DNA from: Frateuria_A sp035944355
GTDB lineage: Bacteria; Pseudomonadota; Gammaproteobacteria; Xanthomonadales; Rhodanobacteraceae
DNA: 64,000 bases
NCBI RefSeq assembly: GCF_035944355.1
Contig: NZ_DASZBH010000009.1
Location: 124,001-188,000 of the forward strand
Direction: 5' to 3'
This document shows positions 9,326 through 18,500 of the stretch, piece by piece (position 1 is the first letter of the stretch; each line of letters starts with the position of its first letter). Under the pieces are notes generated by a model, which ran no database searches, was not told the origin of the DNA, and saw nothing but the letters and a program-made list of their open reading frames with translations. Made by a program: the position numbers and the translations under genes.

Positions 9326-9331
9326 TATAGT
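9326..9331 (+). promoter_or_regulatory. Candidate -10 box for sapC
   Basis: TATAGT lies 83 bases upstream of the sapC start in an otherwise very GC-rich 251-base intergenic region (9164-9414). The best upstream partner, TTCGCC at 18 bases, is a poor -35. A TTGACG at 9266-9271 is too far away to pair. Weak, pattern-only call. Confidence 0.3.
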
Positions 9332-9414
9332 GGCAAGTTCGCGACCCGACGCCGGGTTTGGGAGGGGTGGCCATCGGTGGCGGCCCCGGCACGGCGGGGC
9401 AGAGGTAACAAGAC

Positions 9415-10158
9415 GTGGCTGAAGTACTTTTCTACGAGCGCCCGGTGCCGCTCAACCGCACCCAGCACAAGGACCTGCGCCTGAAGGGCATCCCGAGCCT
9501 GAAGTTCGCGGCGGCCGCGCACTCGGTGCCGCTGACCGGCGCGGAGTTCCCGATTGCCGCGCGCGACCTGCCGATCCTGTTCGCCGGGCAGAGCATGGAG
9601 GATGCCGGCCCGATGGCGCTCCTCGGCCTGCGCCAGAACGAAAACCTGCTGGTCGACGAGAACGGCCGCTGGGCGACCAACGTCTACGTGCCGGCCTTCG
9701 TGCGCCGCTATCCGTTCATCCTGGCCGAAAAGCCGGCCGGGACCGAGGGCGACGACTTCACGGTGTTCCTCGACGAGGCCTATGAAGGCTTCGGCAGCGA
9801 CGAGGGCGACCGCCTGTTCAAGGAAGACGGCAGCGACAGCGAGATGCTGAGCAACGCCGTGGGTTTCCTGGGCGAGTTCCAGCAGCACGTGACGCGCACC
9901 CACTGGTTCATGGACCAGCTGCGCAAGCACCAGCTGCTGGAGCCGCGCAATATCCGCCTGGAGAAGGACGGCAAGTCGATCAACCTGAACGGCCTGTTCG
10001 TCGTCAACGAGGAAAAGCTGCGCCAGCTCGACGAGAAGACCGCCCACGAGTTCCTCCGCGAAGGCGTGCTGGGTTGGATCTACGCGCACCTGCTGTCGCT
10101 GCCCAACATCGACCGCCTGGCCCAGCGCCTGGACCAGCGCGAGAGCGCCGAAGGCTGA
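9415..10158 (+). CDS. SapC family protein
   Basis: 247 residues. The sequence fits the SapC family (named from a Campylobacter surface-layer locus): an N-terminal LNRTQHKDLRLK segment, the conserved VPLTGAEFPIAARDLPILF region at about 39-57 and YVPAFVRRYPFIL near 100. It has no signal peptide or membrane segment, so it is probably cytoplasmic. The biochemical role is not established, and no S-layer gene is nearby. The start is a GTG at 9415 with AGAGG upstream. Two hairpins follow the stop, the second a strong terminator that covers the start of the next gene. Confidence 0.85.
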   Translation: MAEVLFYERPVPLNRTQHKDLRLKGIPSLKFAAAAHSVPLTGAEFPIAARDLPILFAGQSMEDAGPMALLGLRQNENLLVDENGRWATNVYVPAFVRRYPFILAEKPAGTEGDDFTVFLDEAYEGFGSDEGDRLFKEDGSDSEMLSNAVGFLGEFQQHVTRTHWFMDQLRKHQLLEPRNIRLEKDGKSINLNGLFVVNEEKLRQLDEKTAHEFLREGVLGWIYAHLLSLPNIDRLAQRLDQRESAEG

Positions 10159-10166
10159 TGCATACG

Positions 10167-10191
10167 GGCCGCCGCGCCAGCCGCGGCGGCC
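10167..10191 (+). terminator. GC-rich hairpin directly after sapC
   Basis: A perfect 10-bp stem (GGCCGCCGCG at 10167-10176, complement at 10182-10191) with a 5-base loop lies 8 bases past the sapC stop. No T run follows, so alone it may be only a 3'-end stabiliser or pause. It is the first of two tandem hairpins. Confidence 0.45.
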
Positions 10192-10217
10192 TTAGACAGC
10201 GCTAAGCACGGCTTGCG

Positions 10218-10247
10218 AGGATGGCGCCATGCGCCATCCTTTTTTTT
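10218..10247 (+). terminator. Intrinsic terminator overlapping the start codon of the efflux operon
   Basis: A perfect 10-bp stem (AGGATGGCGC at 10218-10227, complement at 10231-10240) with a 3-base loop is followed by eight T (10240-10247). By standard criteria it is a strong rho-independent terminator. The ATG of the next gene (10229) starts in the loop, and its GAGGA ribosome site (10217-10221) lies in the left arm, so the hairpin would both terminate transcripts from sapC and hide the translation start. Confidence 0.8.
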
Positions 10248-11734
10248 GCCTGGCCGCCTGCGCCGCCGCGACCCTGCTCGGCGGCTGCGCCACCTATCGC
10301 CCCGCGCCGGTCGATCCGGCCGCGACGCGGGCGCAGTGGCAGGCGCGCCGGCTGGACGACCCGACCCTTGCCGCGCGCCTGCGCCCGTGGCTGCCTGCGC
10401 GCGACCACGGGCAGTGGCCGCCCTCGAGCTATGGCCGCGCCGAGCTGGTGCTGGCGGCGCTGGCGCTCAACCCGGACGTGGACGAGGCGCGCAGCCACCT
10501 GGCCGAGGCCAGCGCCGCCGTGCGCACGGCCGGCGCGCTTCCCAATCCAACCCTGAGCCTGGCACTGGAGCGCTATACCCAGGCCCAGGCCGGCAGTGCG
10601 CCCTGGCTGTGGGGCTTTAGCACCGACTTCCTGCTCGACGGCGGCCTGCGCCGCCGCCTGCGCGTGCAGCTGGCCGACCAGGGCGTGCGCGGCGCGCGGC
10701 TGGACTACGCCGAGAGCCTGTGGAAGGTACGCAGCGCCGTGCGCGATGCGCTGGTGCAGCAACGCATCGCGCAGCGCCAACAGACGCTCGCCGCCCGCAC
10801 GATGGCCGCGGCCGAAGCGCTGGAGCAGGCCGCCCGCCAGCGCGTGGCGCTGGGCGAGGACGAGCCGCAGGTCGCCCTGCAGGCCGCACAGACCTTGGCG
10901 CAGGCGCGCAGCGACCAGGCGGCCGCCGCGCAGCGCCTGGCCGGCGCCCAGTCGCAGCTGGCCCGCGCCATCGGCTTGCCTTCCAGCGCGCTGGAAGGCC
11001 TGGACCTGCGCTGGGAGGGTTTCGACCAGCCGACCGCGCCCACGCCGGCGCAATTGGACACGCTCGCCGACCAGGCCCTGCTCGCGCGCCCCGACCTGGA
11101 ACGTGCGCTGGTCGACTACGCCAGCCGCGAGACCGAGCTGCGCCAGCAGGTGCACAACCAGTACCCGCAGCTGTCGCTGGGGCCCGGCTACACCTACGAC
11201 CACGGCATGCGCAAGCTCACCTTCAACGCCAGCCTGAGCCTGCCGGTGTTCAACCAGAACCAGGGGCCGATCGCCGAGGCGCGGGCGCGCCGTGAGACGG
11301 CCGCGGCGCACGTGCGCGCGGTGCAGGCGGACATCGCCGGCGCCATCGACGCCGCGCGCGCCCGGCTGACCACTGCGCTGCCGGCGCTGGCTGCGGCGCG
11401 TGCCGGGCGCCAGGCCGCCGAGCGCACCCGCGCGCAGGCCGAGCATGCCTTCGCGCTGGGCGCCATCGACCGCCCCGCGCTGCTCGCCGCCCGCCTGTCC
11501 GCGCTCGCCGCCGAGCAGACCGCGCTCGCTGCGCTCGAGGCCGCCTGGCAGGCCGAGGCCGCGCTGGAGGATGCGTTGCGCACGCCGCTGGATGCCGAGG
11601 AAGCCGCGTTGTGGCGGCCCATGGAAACCCGCGATCCGCTCGCGCCCGCGGCCAAGAACGAGGGCCCGCAGCCCGGCCCGCAAGCCGCTGCGATGAAAGA
11701 TGGGAAGGCCGTTCCCGCAGGAGAATCCCCATGA
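10229..11734 (+). CDS. Outer-membrane efflux lipoprotein (TolC/CzcC family)
   Basis: 501 residues. The N-terminus is a lipoprotein signal (residues 1-19) ending in the lipobox LLGG-C with Cys20, followed by an outer-membrane efflux protein fold: long alanine- and glutamine-rich coiled-coil hairpins (about 80-240 and 290-440) and beta segments such as GPGYTYDHGMRKLTFNASLS. It would form the outer-membrane channel of a tripartite pump with the next two genes. The C-terminal 35 residues are low-complexity. The ATG at 10229 lies within a terminator hairpin, and no better start with an intact signal peptide is visible. It overlaps the adaptor gene by four bases (ATGA). Confidence 0.88.
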   Translation: MRHPFFCLAACAAATLLGGCATYRPAPVDPAATRAQWQARRLDDPTLAARLRPWLPARDHGQWPPSSYGRAELVLAALALNPDVDEARSHLAEASAAVRTAGALPNPTLSLALERYTQAQAGSAPWLWGFSTDFLLDGGLRRRLRVQLADQGVRGARLDYAESLWKVRSAVRDALVQQRIAQRQQTLAARTMAAAEALEQAARQRVALGEDEPQVALQAAQTLAQARSDQAAAAQRLAGAQSQLARAIGLPSSALEGLDLRWEGFDQPTAPTPAQLDTLADQALLARPDLERALVDYASRETELRQQVHNQYPQLSLGPGYTYDHGMRKLTFNASLSLPVFNQNQGPIAEARARRETAAAHVRAVQADIAGAIDAARARLTTALPALAAARAGRQAAERTRAQAEHAFALGAIDRPALLAARLSALAAEQTALAALEAAWQAEAALEDALRTPLDAEEAALWRPMETRDPLAPAAKNEGPQPGPQAAAMKDGKAVPAGESP

Positions 11735-12642
11735 AGCCATCCCTGTCGCTCGCCGTCCTGGCACTGTTCGCTTCGCTTACCGGCACCGTCGGCGCCACCG
11801 AGCTGGATGCCGCCGCACAATCGCGCCTGGGCCTGCGCCTGGCCACGCTGGCCGATGGCCAGATGCCGATGACCACGCGCGCCGTCGCCGATGTGCTCGA
11901 TCCGGTGCCGCTGGCCAAGGCGGTCGACGATGTCGCCGCCGCGCAGGCCGCCGCCGACGCCTCGCGTGCCGAGGCCGCCCGCACGCGCGCGCTGCTCGCG
12001 TCGCAGGGCAACGCCTCGCGCAAGGCGCTGGAGGCGGCGCAGGCGCAGGCGGTCGCCGACCAGGCGCGGCTGCGCGAGGCGCGCATCGCGTTACGCAATG
12101 TCTGGGGCGACGATCTGGAGGACATGGATGCGAAGCGCCGCGACCGGCTGATCGAAGCGCTGGTCGCCGGCCAGCAGGTGCTGCTCAAGGCCGAGCCGCT
12201 CGGCCGTCCGGACGCGCCCATGCAGGTGCGCGCGGCGACCTTGCAGATGCCGCACGGCGTGGACGCGCCCGCGCAGGTGCTGGGTCGGCTGCCGCGCAGC
12301 ACATCGGGCCTGGCCGCCGGCTGGCTGCTGCAAGCGGATGCCGGTCCGCTGGTGCCGGGCATGGTGCTGACCGCGCAGTTGCAGTCCGACGGCCCGCCGG
12401 TGCGCGGCGTGTTGCTGCCGCGCGCGGCGATCGTGCGCTGGAACGGGCAGGACTGGGCCTATGTCGCCACCGGTCGCGACCAGTTCGAGCGCCGCGCGGT
12501 GACGCCGCGTGCGATGACGCCGGCCGGCTGGCTGGTCGGCGCGCCGTTCAAGCCGGGCGAGCGCGTGGTGGTGCAGGGCGCCGAGGCGCTGGTGGCGGTG
12601 GATGCCGCGCCGGCGCCCGGCGAGGCCTCAGAGGGCGACTGA
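11731..12642 (+). CDS. Small periplasmic adaptor of the RND efflux system
   Basis: 303 residues, shorter than usual CzcB/CusB adaptors. A signal peptide (about residues 1-22, ending GTVGA) precedes a helical hairpin rich in A, E, R and Q (about 65-125) and beta-rich domains with the adaptor-like segments GVLLPRAAIVRWNGQDWAYV and GLKPGERVVVQGAEAL-type residues near the end (here FKPGERVVVQGAEAL). The usual lipoyl half-motifs on both sides of the hairpin are not evident. A GCAGGAG ribosome site precedes the ATG. The frame runs upstream to 11611, but the signal peptide fixes the start at 11731. It overlaps the channel gene and lies 3 bases before the pump gene. Confidence 0.8.
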   Translation: MKPSLSLAVLALFASLTGTVGATELDAAAQSRLGLRLATLADGQMPMTTRAVADVLDPVPLAKAVDDVAAAQAAADASRAEAARTRALLASQGNASRKALEAAQAQAVADQARLREARIALRNVWGDDLEDMDAKRRDRLIEALVAGQQVLLKAEPLGRPDAPMQVRAATLQMPHGVDAPAQVLGRLPRSTSGLAAGWLLQADAGPLVPGMVLTAQLQSDGPPVRGVLLPRAAIVRWNGQDWAYVATGRDQFERRAVTPRAMTPAGWLVGAPFKPGERVVVQGAEALVAVDAAPAPGEASEGD

Positions 12643-12645
12643 CCG

Positions 12646-15600
12646 ATGCTTGCCGCGATCATCCGCAGCGCCTTGCGCGCGTCCGGCTGGGTCGTCCTGC
12701 TGGCCATACTGGTGCTGGCGCTGGGCGTGCAGCGCGTATTCGACGCCAAGTACGACGTGTTCCCGGACTTCGTGCCGGCGCAGGCCACCGTGCAGGTGGA
12801 GGCGCCCGGCTTCACCGCGCTGCAGGTGGAGCAGCGCGTCACCCAGACCATCGAGAACGCGGTCAACGGCACCACCGACGTGGACGTGGTGCGCTCGCAG
12901 TCGATCCAGGGCCTGGCGGTGATCGACGTGGTGTTCAAGGAAGGCAGTGATCCGTTCCGCGACCGCCAGCTGCTGGCCGAGCGCGTCACCGAGGCGGCGG
13001 CCAACCTGCCGGCCGGCGTGCACGCGCCGTCCTTGAGCCCGATGACGTCTTCGACCATGGATCTGCTCAAGTTCGGCCTGATCAGCGACAAGCTCGATCC
13101 GATCACGCTGCGCGGGTTGGCCGACTGGACGATCAAACCGCGCCTGCTCGCCGTGCCCGGCGTGGCCGATGCGATCGTGTTCGGCGGTGGCGTGCGCGAG
13201 TGGGACGTGCGCGTGCACCCGGACCGGCTCGCCGCCTACGGGCTCACGCTGGAGGACGTGCGTCTGGCCGCCACCGCCGCCACCGGCGTGCGTGGCGCCG
13301 GCTACGTCGACACGCCCAACCAGCGCGTGGTGCTGGAAGCCGATGGCGGCCTGGCCGACCCGGCGCAACTGGGTCGCACGGTGCTGACCCGGCATGCCGG
13401 CCGCAACATCACCCTGGCCGACGTGGCGAACGTGAGCGTGGCCGCCGCACCGGCCTTCGGCGACGCGCGCATCGACGCCCGCCCCGGCATCCTCATCGCG
13501 ATGACCAGCCAGTACGGGAGCAACACGCTGGAAGTCACCCGCGCGGTGGAGAAGGCGCTGGACGACCTGAAACCCATGCTCGCGGCGCAGGGCGTGACGC
13601 TGGTGCCGGCGCTGCACCGGCCGGCCACCTTCGTGGAGGTGGCGCTGGCCAACATGCGCAACGCGCTCGCCTTCGGCGCCGTGCTGGTGCTGGTGGTGCT
13701 GGTGCTATTCCTGAAGGACTGGCGCACGGCGCTGATCTCCTTCGTGAGCATCCCGCTGTCGCTGGCGCTCGCCGTGCTGTCGCTGCGCTACCTCGGCTGG
13801 ACCATCAACACCATGACGCTGGGCGGCCTGGCGGTGGCGCTGGGCGTGGTGGTGGACGACGCCATCATCGACGTGGAGAACATCGACCGCCGCCTGCGCG
13901 TGGCCGGGCGCGACGCGCCGCGCATCGAGACTATCCTGGCCGCCTCGGTCGAGGTACGCCGGCCGGTGGTGCTGGCCACCGTGGTGGTCGGCTTCGTGTT
14001 CGTGCCGATCCTGCTGCTGCCGGGCCTGCAGGGCAGTTTCTTCGCGCCGCTGGCCGGCGCCTTCCTGCTGGCCACGTTCGCCTCGCTGCTGGTGGCGCTG
14101 ACGGTGACGCCGGCGCTGTGCCTGCTGCTGTTGCGCCCCGGGCGGCGGCATCGCGAGCCGCGCTGGCTCAAGCGCATGAAGCTGGCGCAGTACCACCTGC
14201 TGGAACGCACCATGCCGCACGGCCGCGGCCTGCTGGTCGCGGTGCTGCTGATCGGCGTGCTGGCGGTGGCGGCGCTGCCGTTCTTCGGCGCCTCGCTGAT
14301 GCCGGAGTTCCGCGAGGGCCACTTCGTACTGCAGGTGACCGGCCCTTCGGGCGCCTCGCTCGAAGAGATGGACCGCATCGGCGAGAGCATCAGCCGCGGC
14401 GTGCTGGCGATTCCCGGCGTGGCCAGCGTGTCGTTGCAGATGGGCCGCGCCGAGGCGGTGCAGGACACCTGGCCGCCCAATCGCGGCGAACTGCACGTGG
14501 AGCTCAAGCCCGGCCTGGCGGCAAACGCGCAGATCCGCATCGAGACGGCGCTCAAGAAGCTGCTCGACGGTTATCCCGGGCTGACCTCCGAAGTGGTCAC
14601 CTTCCTCGGCGACCGCATCAGCGAGTCGCTTTCGGGCGAGACCGCGCCGGTGACGCTCAGCCTGTACGGCCAGGATCTGGACCGGCTCGATGCGCTCGCC
14701 GCGCAGGCGCAGGCGATCGTGCGGAGCGTGCCAGGCGCCGGCAGCGTGCGGCTGGCCGAGTCGCCCAGCGTGCCGACCATGCGCATCGCGCCCGATCCCG
14801 ACCGGCTGTCCGCCCGTGGCATGCGCATGACCGACGTGCTGGACGCGGTCGCTGCCGCGCACCAGGGCGTCATCGTGGGCGAGGTGTACCGCGGCGTGCA
14901 GCCGGTGGAGATCCGCCTCACGCTCGACGACATCGCCTCGCACGACCCCGAGGCGGTGGGCAACCTGCTGCTGCCGGCGGCGGACGGGCAGAGCGTGCCG
15001 CTGTCTGAGGTGGCCGCGGTCGACCTGGTCAAGGGCCGCGCCAGCGTGCAGCACGAAGGCGGTCGCCGCCGGCTGGTGCTGGCGATCACGCCCGCCTCGG
15101 CCGACGTGGTCGGTTTCGTCGCCAAGGCGCGCGCGGCGCTCGACCGCCAGCTCAAGCTGCCGGCCGGCTACTACGTCGAGTTCGGCGGCGCCGCCGAGGG
15201 CGCGGTGCAGGCGCAACACACCCTGCTGCTGCACAGCGCGCTGGCCGGCGCGGCGATCGTCGCGCTGCTGCTCTTGAGTTTTCCGGACCGGCGCAGCACG
15301 GCGCTGATCCTCGCCAACGTGCCCTTTGCGCTGGTCGGCGGCGTGATTGCCGCGGCGTTGACCGGCGGCGTGCTCTCCATTGGCGCGCTGGTCGGCTTCG
15401 TCACGCTGTTCGGCATCGCCGCGCGCAACACCATCCTGCTGCTGGCCCACTACGAGCATCTGATCGAAACCGAAGGCGCGCACTGGAACCGCTTCACCGT
15501 GCTGCGCGGCGCGCGCGAACGGCTCACGCCGATCGTGATGACCGCGCTGGTGACCGCGCTTGGCCTGCTGCCGCTGGCACTGGGCAGCGGTGAGCCCGGG

Positions 15601-15732
15601 CGCGAGGTGGAAGGGCCGATGGCGATCGTGATCCTCGGCGGCCTGCTCACCTCCACCATGCTCAACCTGCTGGTGATGCCCGCGCTGGCCGGGCGTTACC
15701 TGCGGCCCGTAGCGAAGTCCGGCGCGGCCTAG
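12646..15732 (+). CDS. HME-type RND efflux permease (CzcA/CusA-like)
   Basis: 1028 residues, full RND length with 12 membrane segments in two halves and two large periplasmic loops. It is the inner-membrane proton-driven pump of the operon. Membrane segment 4 carries VVDDAIIDVENIDRRL, with D405 and E411 where heavy-metal RND pumps have their acidic proton-relay residues, and the second half has GFVTLFGIAARNTILLLAHY, typical of the CusA/CzcA branch. Together with the upstream channel and adaptor it forms a complete tripartite export system. Metal ions are the likely substrates from family membership, but none can be named. No metal-sensing regulator is adjacent. Confidence 0.93.
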   Translation: MLAAIIRSALRASGWVVLLAILVLALGVQRVFDAKYDVFPDFVPAQATVQVEAPGFTALQVEQRVTQTIENAVNGTTDVDVVRSQSIQGLAVIDVVFKEGSDPFRDRQLLAERVTEAAANLPAGVHAPSLSPMTSSTMDLLKFGLISDKLDPITLRGLADWTIKPRLLAVPGVADAIVFGGGVREWDVRVHPDRLAAYGLTLEDVRLAATAATGVRGAGYVDTPNQRVVLEADGGLADPAQLGRTVLTRHAGRNITLADVANVSVAAAPAFGDARIDARPGILIAMTSQYGSNTLEVTRAVEKALDDLKPMLAAQGVTLVPALHRPATFVEVALANMRNALAFGAVLVLVVLVLFLKDWRTALISFVSIPLSLALAVLSLRYLGWTINTMTLGGLAVALGVVVDDAIIDVENIDRRLRVAGRDAPRIETILAASVEVRRPVVLATVVVGFVFVPILLLPGLQGSFFAPLAGAFLLATFASLLVALTVTPALCLLLLRPGRRHREPRWLKRMKLAQYHLLERTMPHGRGLLVAVLLIGVLAVAALPFFGASLMPEFREGHFVLQVTGPSGASLEEMDRIGESISRGVLAIPGVASVSLQMGRAEAVQDTWPPNRGELHVELKPGLAANAQIRIETALKKLLDGYPGLTSEVVTFLGDRISESLSGETAPVTLSLYGQDLDRLDALAAQAQAIVRSVPGAGSVRLAESPSVPTMRIAPDPDRLSARGMRMTDVLDAVAAAHQGVIVGEVYRGVQPVEIRLTLDDIASHDPEAVGNLLLPAADGQSVPLSEVAAVDLVKGRASVQHEGGRRRLVLAITPASADVVGFVAKARAALDRQLKLPAGYYVEFGGAAEGAVQAQHTLLLHSALAGAAIVALLLLSFPDRRSTALILANVPFALVGGVIAAALTGGVLSIGALVGFVTLFGIAARNTILLLAHYEHLIETEGAHWNRFTVLRGARERLTPIVMTALVTALGLLPLALGSGEPGREVEGPMAIVILGGLLTSTMLNLLVMPALAGRYLRPVAKSGAA

Positions 15733-15801
15733 CGGGCGCGCCGCCCATCCGGCACGCACGCGTGCTCCAATGGGGCCTTCGCCACGACACGGGGGGCCAT
15801 C

Positions 15802-16149
15802 ATGCGCTACCACGGCAGCTGTCATTGCGGACGCATCGCCTTCGACGTCGAAGGCGAGCTGGACAAGGCCATCGAGTGCAACTGCTCGCACTGCAGCCGC
15901 AAGGGCTACCTCCTGTGGTTCGTGCCGCGCGGGCAGCTCACGCTGGCCACGCCCGAACAGGACATGGCCACCTACACCTTCAACAAGCACGTCATCGAGC
16001 ACCGCTTCTGCCCGACCTGCGGCTGTGCGCCGTTCGGCCTGGGCCAGGCGCCGGACGGCCAGGCGATGGCGGCCATCAACGTGCGCTGCCTGGAGGGCGT
16101 GGCGCTGGACGGGCTCGAGCGCGTGGCGGTGGACGGACGCAGCTACTGA
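15802..16149 (+). CDS. GFA-fold zinc protein (CENP-V/GFA domain)
   Basis: 115 residues, one complete GFA domain. The zinc ligands are arranged as in the family: CHC at 8-10, CNCSHC at 27-32 and CPTCGC at 74-79. Founding members bind S-hydroxymethyl-glutathione, but most small members, including probably this one, have no proven reaction and the label glutathione-dependent formaldehyde-activating enzyme should not be taken literally. The protein is soluble and cytoplasmic, with no signal peptide. It stands alone 69 bases after the efflux operon with its own start at MRYHGSCHCG. Confidence 0.88.
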   Translation: MRYHGSCHCGRIAFDVEGELDKAIECNCSHCSRKGYLLWFVPRGQLTLATPEQDMATYTFNKHVIEHRFCPTCGCAPFGLGQAPDGQAMAAINVRCLEGVALDGLERVAVDGRSY

Positions 16150-16279
16150 CCAGCGGCGGGGCCTGGCGGTCCGCGCATGACGCCGCCGTCATCGGTCCGC
16201 GACGGCAGCCTACCTAGGCTGCGGCCGGTAGCGGGGCCGATGGGCGGCCCGGCGGGGTGGCCAGGCACAGGACTTTCCC

Positions 16280-17887
16280 GTGGAGCGTCCGGTCGGCGGG
16301 TATGCGTTGCTGGGAGTCGCCGCGTGCGCGGCGCTGGTGCTGCCGGCGTTCTTCCTGCCACCGGTGCCGATCGACGAGACGCGCTACCTGGCGGTGGCGT
16401 GGACCATGCACGCCGGCGGCCACTGGCTGGTGCCGTGGCTGGACGGTGCGCCCTACCCGGACAAGCCGCCGCTGCTGTTCTGGCTGATCAACCTGGCTTG
16501 GCAGGTGACCGGCGTGCATGCCTGGTCCGCGCGCCTGCTGGAGGTGTTGCTGGCGCTGGCCACGCTGCCGCCGTTGCGCGGCCTGGCCTTCGCGCTTTCG
16601 GCGGATGCGCGGACGGCGACGAAGGCGACGTGGCTATGGCTGGGCTGCGTCGCCTTTGCCGGTTTCGCCGGCGCCGTGATGTTCGACCTGCTGCTGACCC
16701 TCTGCGTGCTGTCGGCCTGGCTGGGCGGCGTATGGCTGGCGCGCGGGCGGGTGCGGTCGGGCACCGTGTGGCTGGCGTTGGGGCTGGGTCTGGGCATCCT
16801 GGCCAAGGGTCCGGTCAGCCTGCTGGTCGGCGGGCTTCCGGCGCTGCTGGCGCCCTGGTGGCATCCGGCGGTGCGTGCGCGGCTGGGGCGGCACTATCTC
16901 GCGCTGCTGCTGGCCTTGGTGGGAGCGGCCGTGCTGGCGCTGGCCTGGGCCTTGCCGGCGGCGCGCGCCGGCGGCAAGGCGTATGCCGATGCGATCTTTC
17001 TCAAGCAGACCGCCGGCCGGGTCGCCGAAAGCTTCGCGCACGACCGCGGGCCGGCCTGGTACCTGCCGATCGTGCCGCTGCTGATGCTGCCGTGGACGTT
17101 CGGCCTGGGCCGCGGCGCGCCGGCTGGCGACGCTGCGGCGGCGCCCGCCCATCGCCTGCTCGACCGCTTCGCCCTGGCCACCACGCTGCCCGCGTTCCTG
17201 GTGTTCTGCCTGATCAGCGGCAAGCAGCCGCACTACCTGCTGCCGCTATTGCCGGCGCTGGCCCTGCCGGCCGGAGCGAGGCTGGCGACAGGGCGCTGGC
17301 GGGTGGTCGGCTGGCGCGTGGGGTTGGTGCTGCTGGTCATTGCCGTAGGGTTCGCCGTCGCGCTGGCGCGCCTGGCGCCGCAGGCATCGGTCATGGCCTA
17401 CGCCTGCCTGGGCGGCGCGGCGTTGCTGGGCGCGGCATTGCTCGCGCGCGGCCGGCGCCCCACCGCGGCGGCGACGGCGGCGGTGGCGACGCTGGTACTG
17501 GTGGCGCTGGCGAAGGCAGCCTTCGTGCTGGGGCTGGGGCCGCGCTATGCGGTCCAGGCCGCCGCCGCCCGCGTCGCGTCGGCGCAGCGGGCCGGCATCC
17601 CGCTCTTGCATGCCGGTCAGCAGCAGGGGCTGTACACCTTCGCCGGCCGCCTCACTGCGCCCATTCCTACCGCGCGCAGCCAGGCCCAGGTCGCGGCCTG
17701 GGCGACCGCGCATCCCGACGGCTGGGTGATCAGCAGCTACCGGCACTACGACTACGCGGCCAAGCCGCTCTACCAGCAGCCCTTCCTCGGCCGACGCCTG
17801 GCCATCTGGCACGCCGCCGACGTCGCGGCCCAGGCTGCCGCGAAGGCCCGCACCGGCAAGCCCGGTGAGTCCGACGAGGGTGACTAG
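16280..17887 (+). CDS. ArnT-like membrane glycosyltransferase (GT39/GT83 type)
   Basis: 535 residues with about 11-12 hydrophobic segments. It shows features of the polyprenyl-phosphate-sugar-dependent glycosyltransferase family: an acidic motif after the first membrane segment (PPVPIDETRYL, about 29-39), YPDKPPLLFW (about 62-71) in the first periplasmic loop and LAKGPVSLLVGG near 175. Relatives move a sugar from undecaprenyl phosphate to lipid A or protein. The acceptor here is unknown, and no arn or polymyxin genes are adjacent. The start is taken as GTG 16280 with AGGAC upstream. The frame has no ATG before the first membrane helix. Confidence 0.82.
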   Translation: MERPVGGYALLGVAACAALVLPAFFLPPVPIDETRYLAVAWTMHAGGHWLVPWLDGAPYPDKPPLLFWLINLAWQVTGVHAWSARLLEVLLALATLPPLRGLAFALSADARTATKATWLWLGCVAFAGFAGAVMFDLLLTLCVLSAWLGGVWLARGRVRSGTVWLALGLGLGILAKGPVSLLVGGLPALLAPWWHPAVRARLGRHYLALLLALVGAAVLALAWALPAARAGGKAYADAIFLKQTAGRVAESFAHDRGPAWYLPIVPLLMLPWTFGLGRGAPAGDAAAAPAHRLLDRFALATTLPAFLVFCLISGKQPHYLLPLLPALALPAGARLATGRWRVVGWRVGLVLLVIAVGFAVALARLAPQASVMAYACLGGAALLGAALLARGRRPTAAATAAVATLVLVALAKAAFVLGLGPRYAVQAAAARVASAQRAGIPLLHAGQQQGLYTFAGRLTAPIPTARSQAQVAAWATAHPDGWVISSYRHYDYAAKPLYQQPFLGRRLAIWHAADVAAQAAAKARTGKPGESDEGD

Positions 17888-17902
17888 CGCCACCCGCCTG
17901 AG

Positions 17903-18376
17903 CTATCGCACCGGCTTGGCCAGCCGCAGCAGGTCCGTGGCGAAGCCGTCGGCCTCGTACAGCGCACGCGCGCGCTCGTTGCCAGGGAACACCGCCAGCG
18001 TGATCAGCGCGCAGCGGTGCTCGCGCGCCCACGCCTCCGCATGCGCCATCAGCGCCTTGCCCACGCCCTGGCCTTCGTGGGCCGGGGCCACGGCGATGTT
18101 GTTGATGTGGCAGTTGGTGCGGCCGGTGAAGAAGTCCTGCGTCTTCTGCAGTTCGATGAAGCCCACCACTTCGCCTTCCTCGTTCTCGGCCACGAACAGG
18201 AAGTCGTTGGCGGTGCCGTCCTCAAGGTGCCGCAGCAGGTCTTTGCGGATGCCGTCGATGCACTCGTGCCGCTTGCGCCAGGGCGGCAGCGGGAAATCCA
18301 CGAAGCGCGGGACCAGCCCCAGAATGAAATCGTCGTCGTCCTCGGCCAGACGGATCAGGAAGTTCGTGTCGCTCAT
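17903..18376 (-). CDS. GNAT-family N-acetyltransferase
   Basis: 157 residues, a single GNAT domain. The acetyl-CoA binding region is clear: NNIAVAPAHEGQGVGKALM (about 91-109) holds the beta4 strand and the R/Q-x-x-G-x-G/A loop, followed by the ALYEADGF C-terminal segment (about 137-144) typical of small-molecule and protein acetyltransferases. An internal FLFVAENEEGEVVGFIEL segment forms the core sheet. The substrate is unknown. It converges on the glycosyltransferase (15 bases between stops) and is divergent from the broken RidA gene. Confidence 0.88.
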   Translation of the reverse strand: MSDTNFLIRLAEDDDDFILGLVPRFVDFPLPPWRKRHECIDGIRKDLLRHLEDGTANDFLFVAENEEGEVVGFIELQKTQDFFTGRTNCHINNIAVAPAHEGQGVGKALMAHAEAWAREHRCALITLAVFPGNERARALYEADGFATDLLRLAKPVR

Positions 18377-18500
18377 GCGGCAGTCATTCGATTGGCAACG
18401 ATGGGAGCGGTTCTACACCGAGCGGGCGCGGCGGGGAAGCCCCGGCCGGTAACCGGACGCTTGCCAAGCTCCGGCATCCTCCCTCGCAAGGAGAGCCTCG

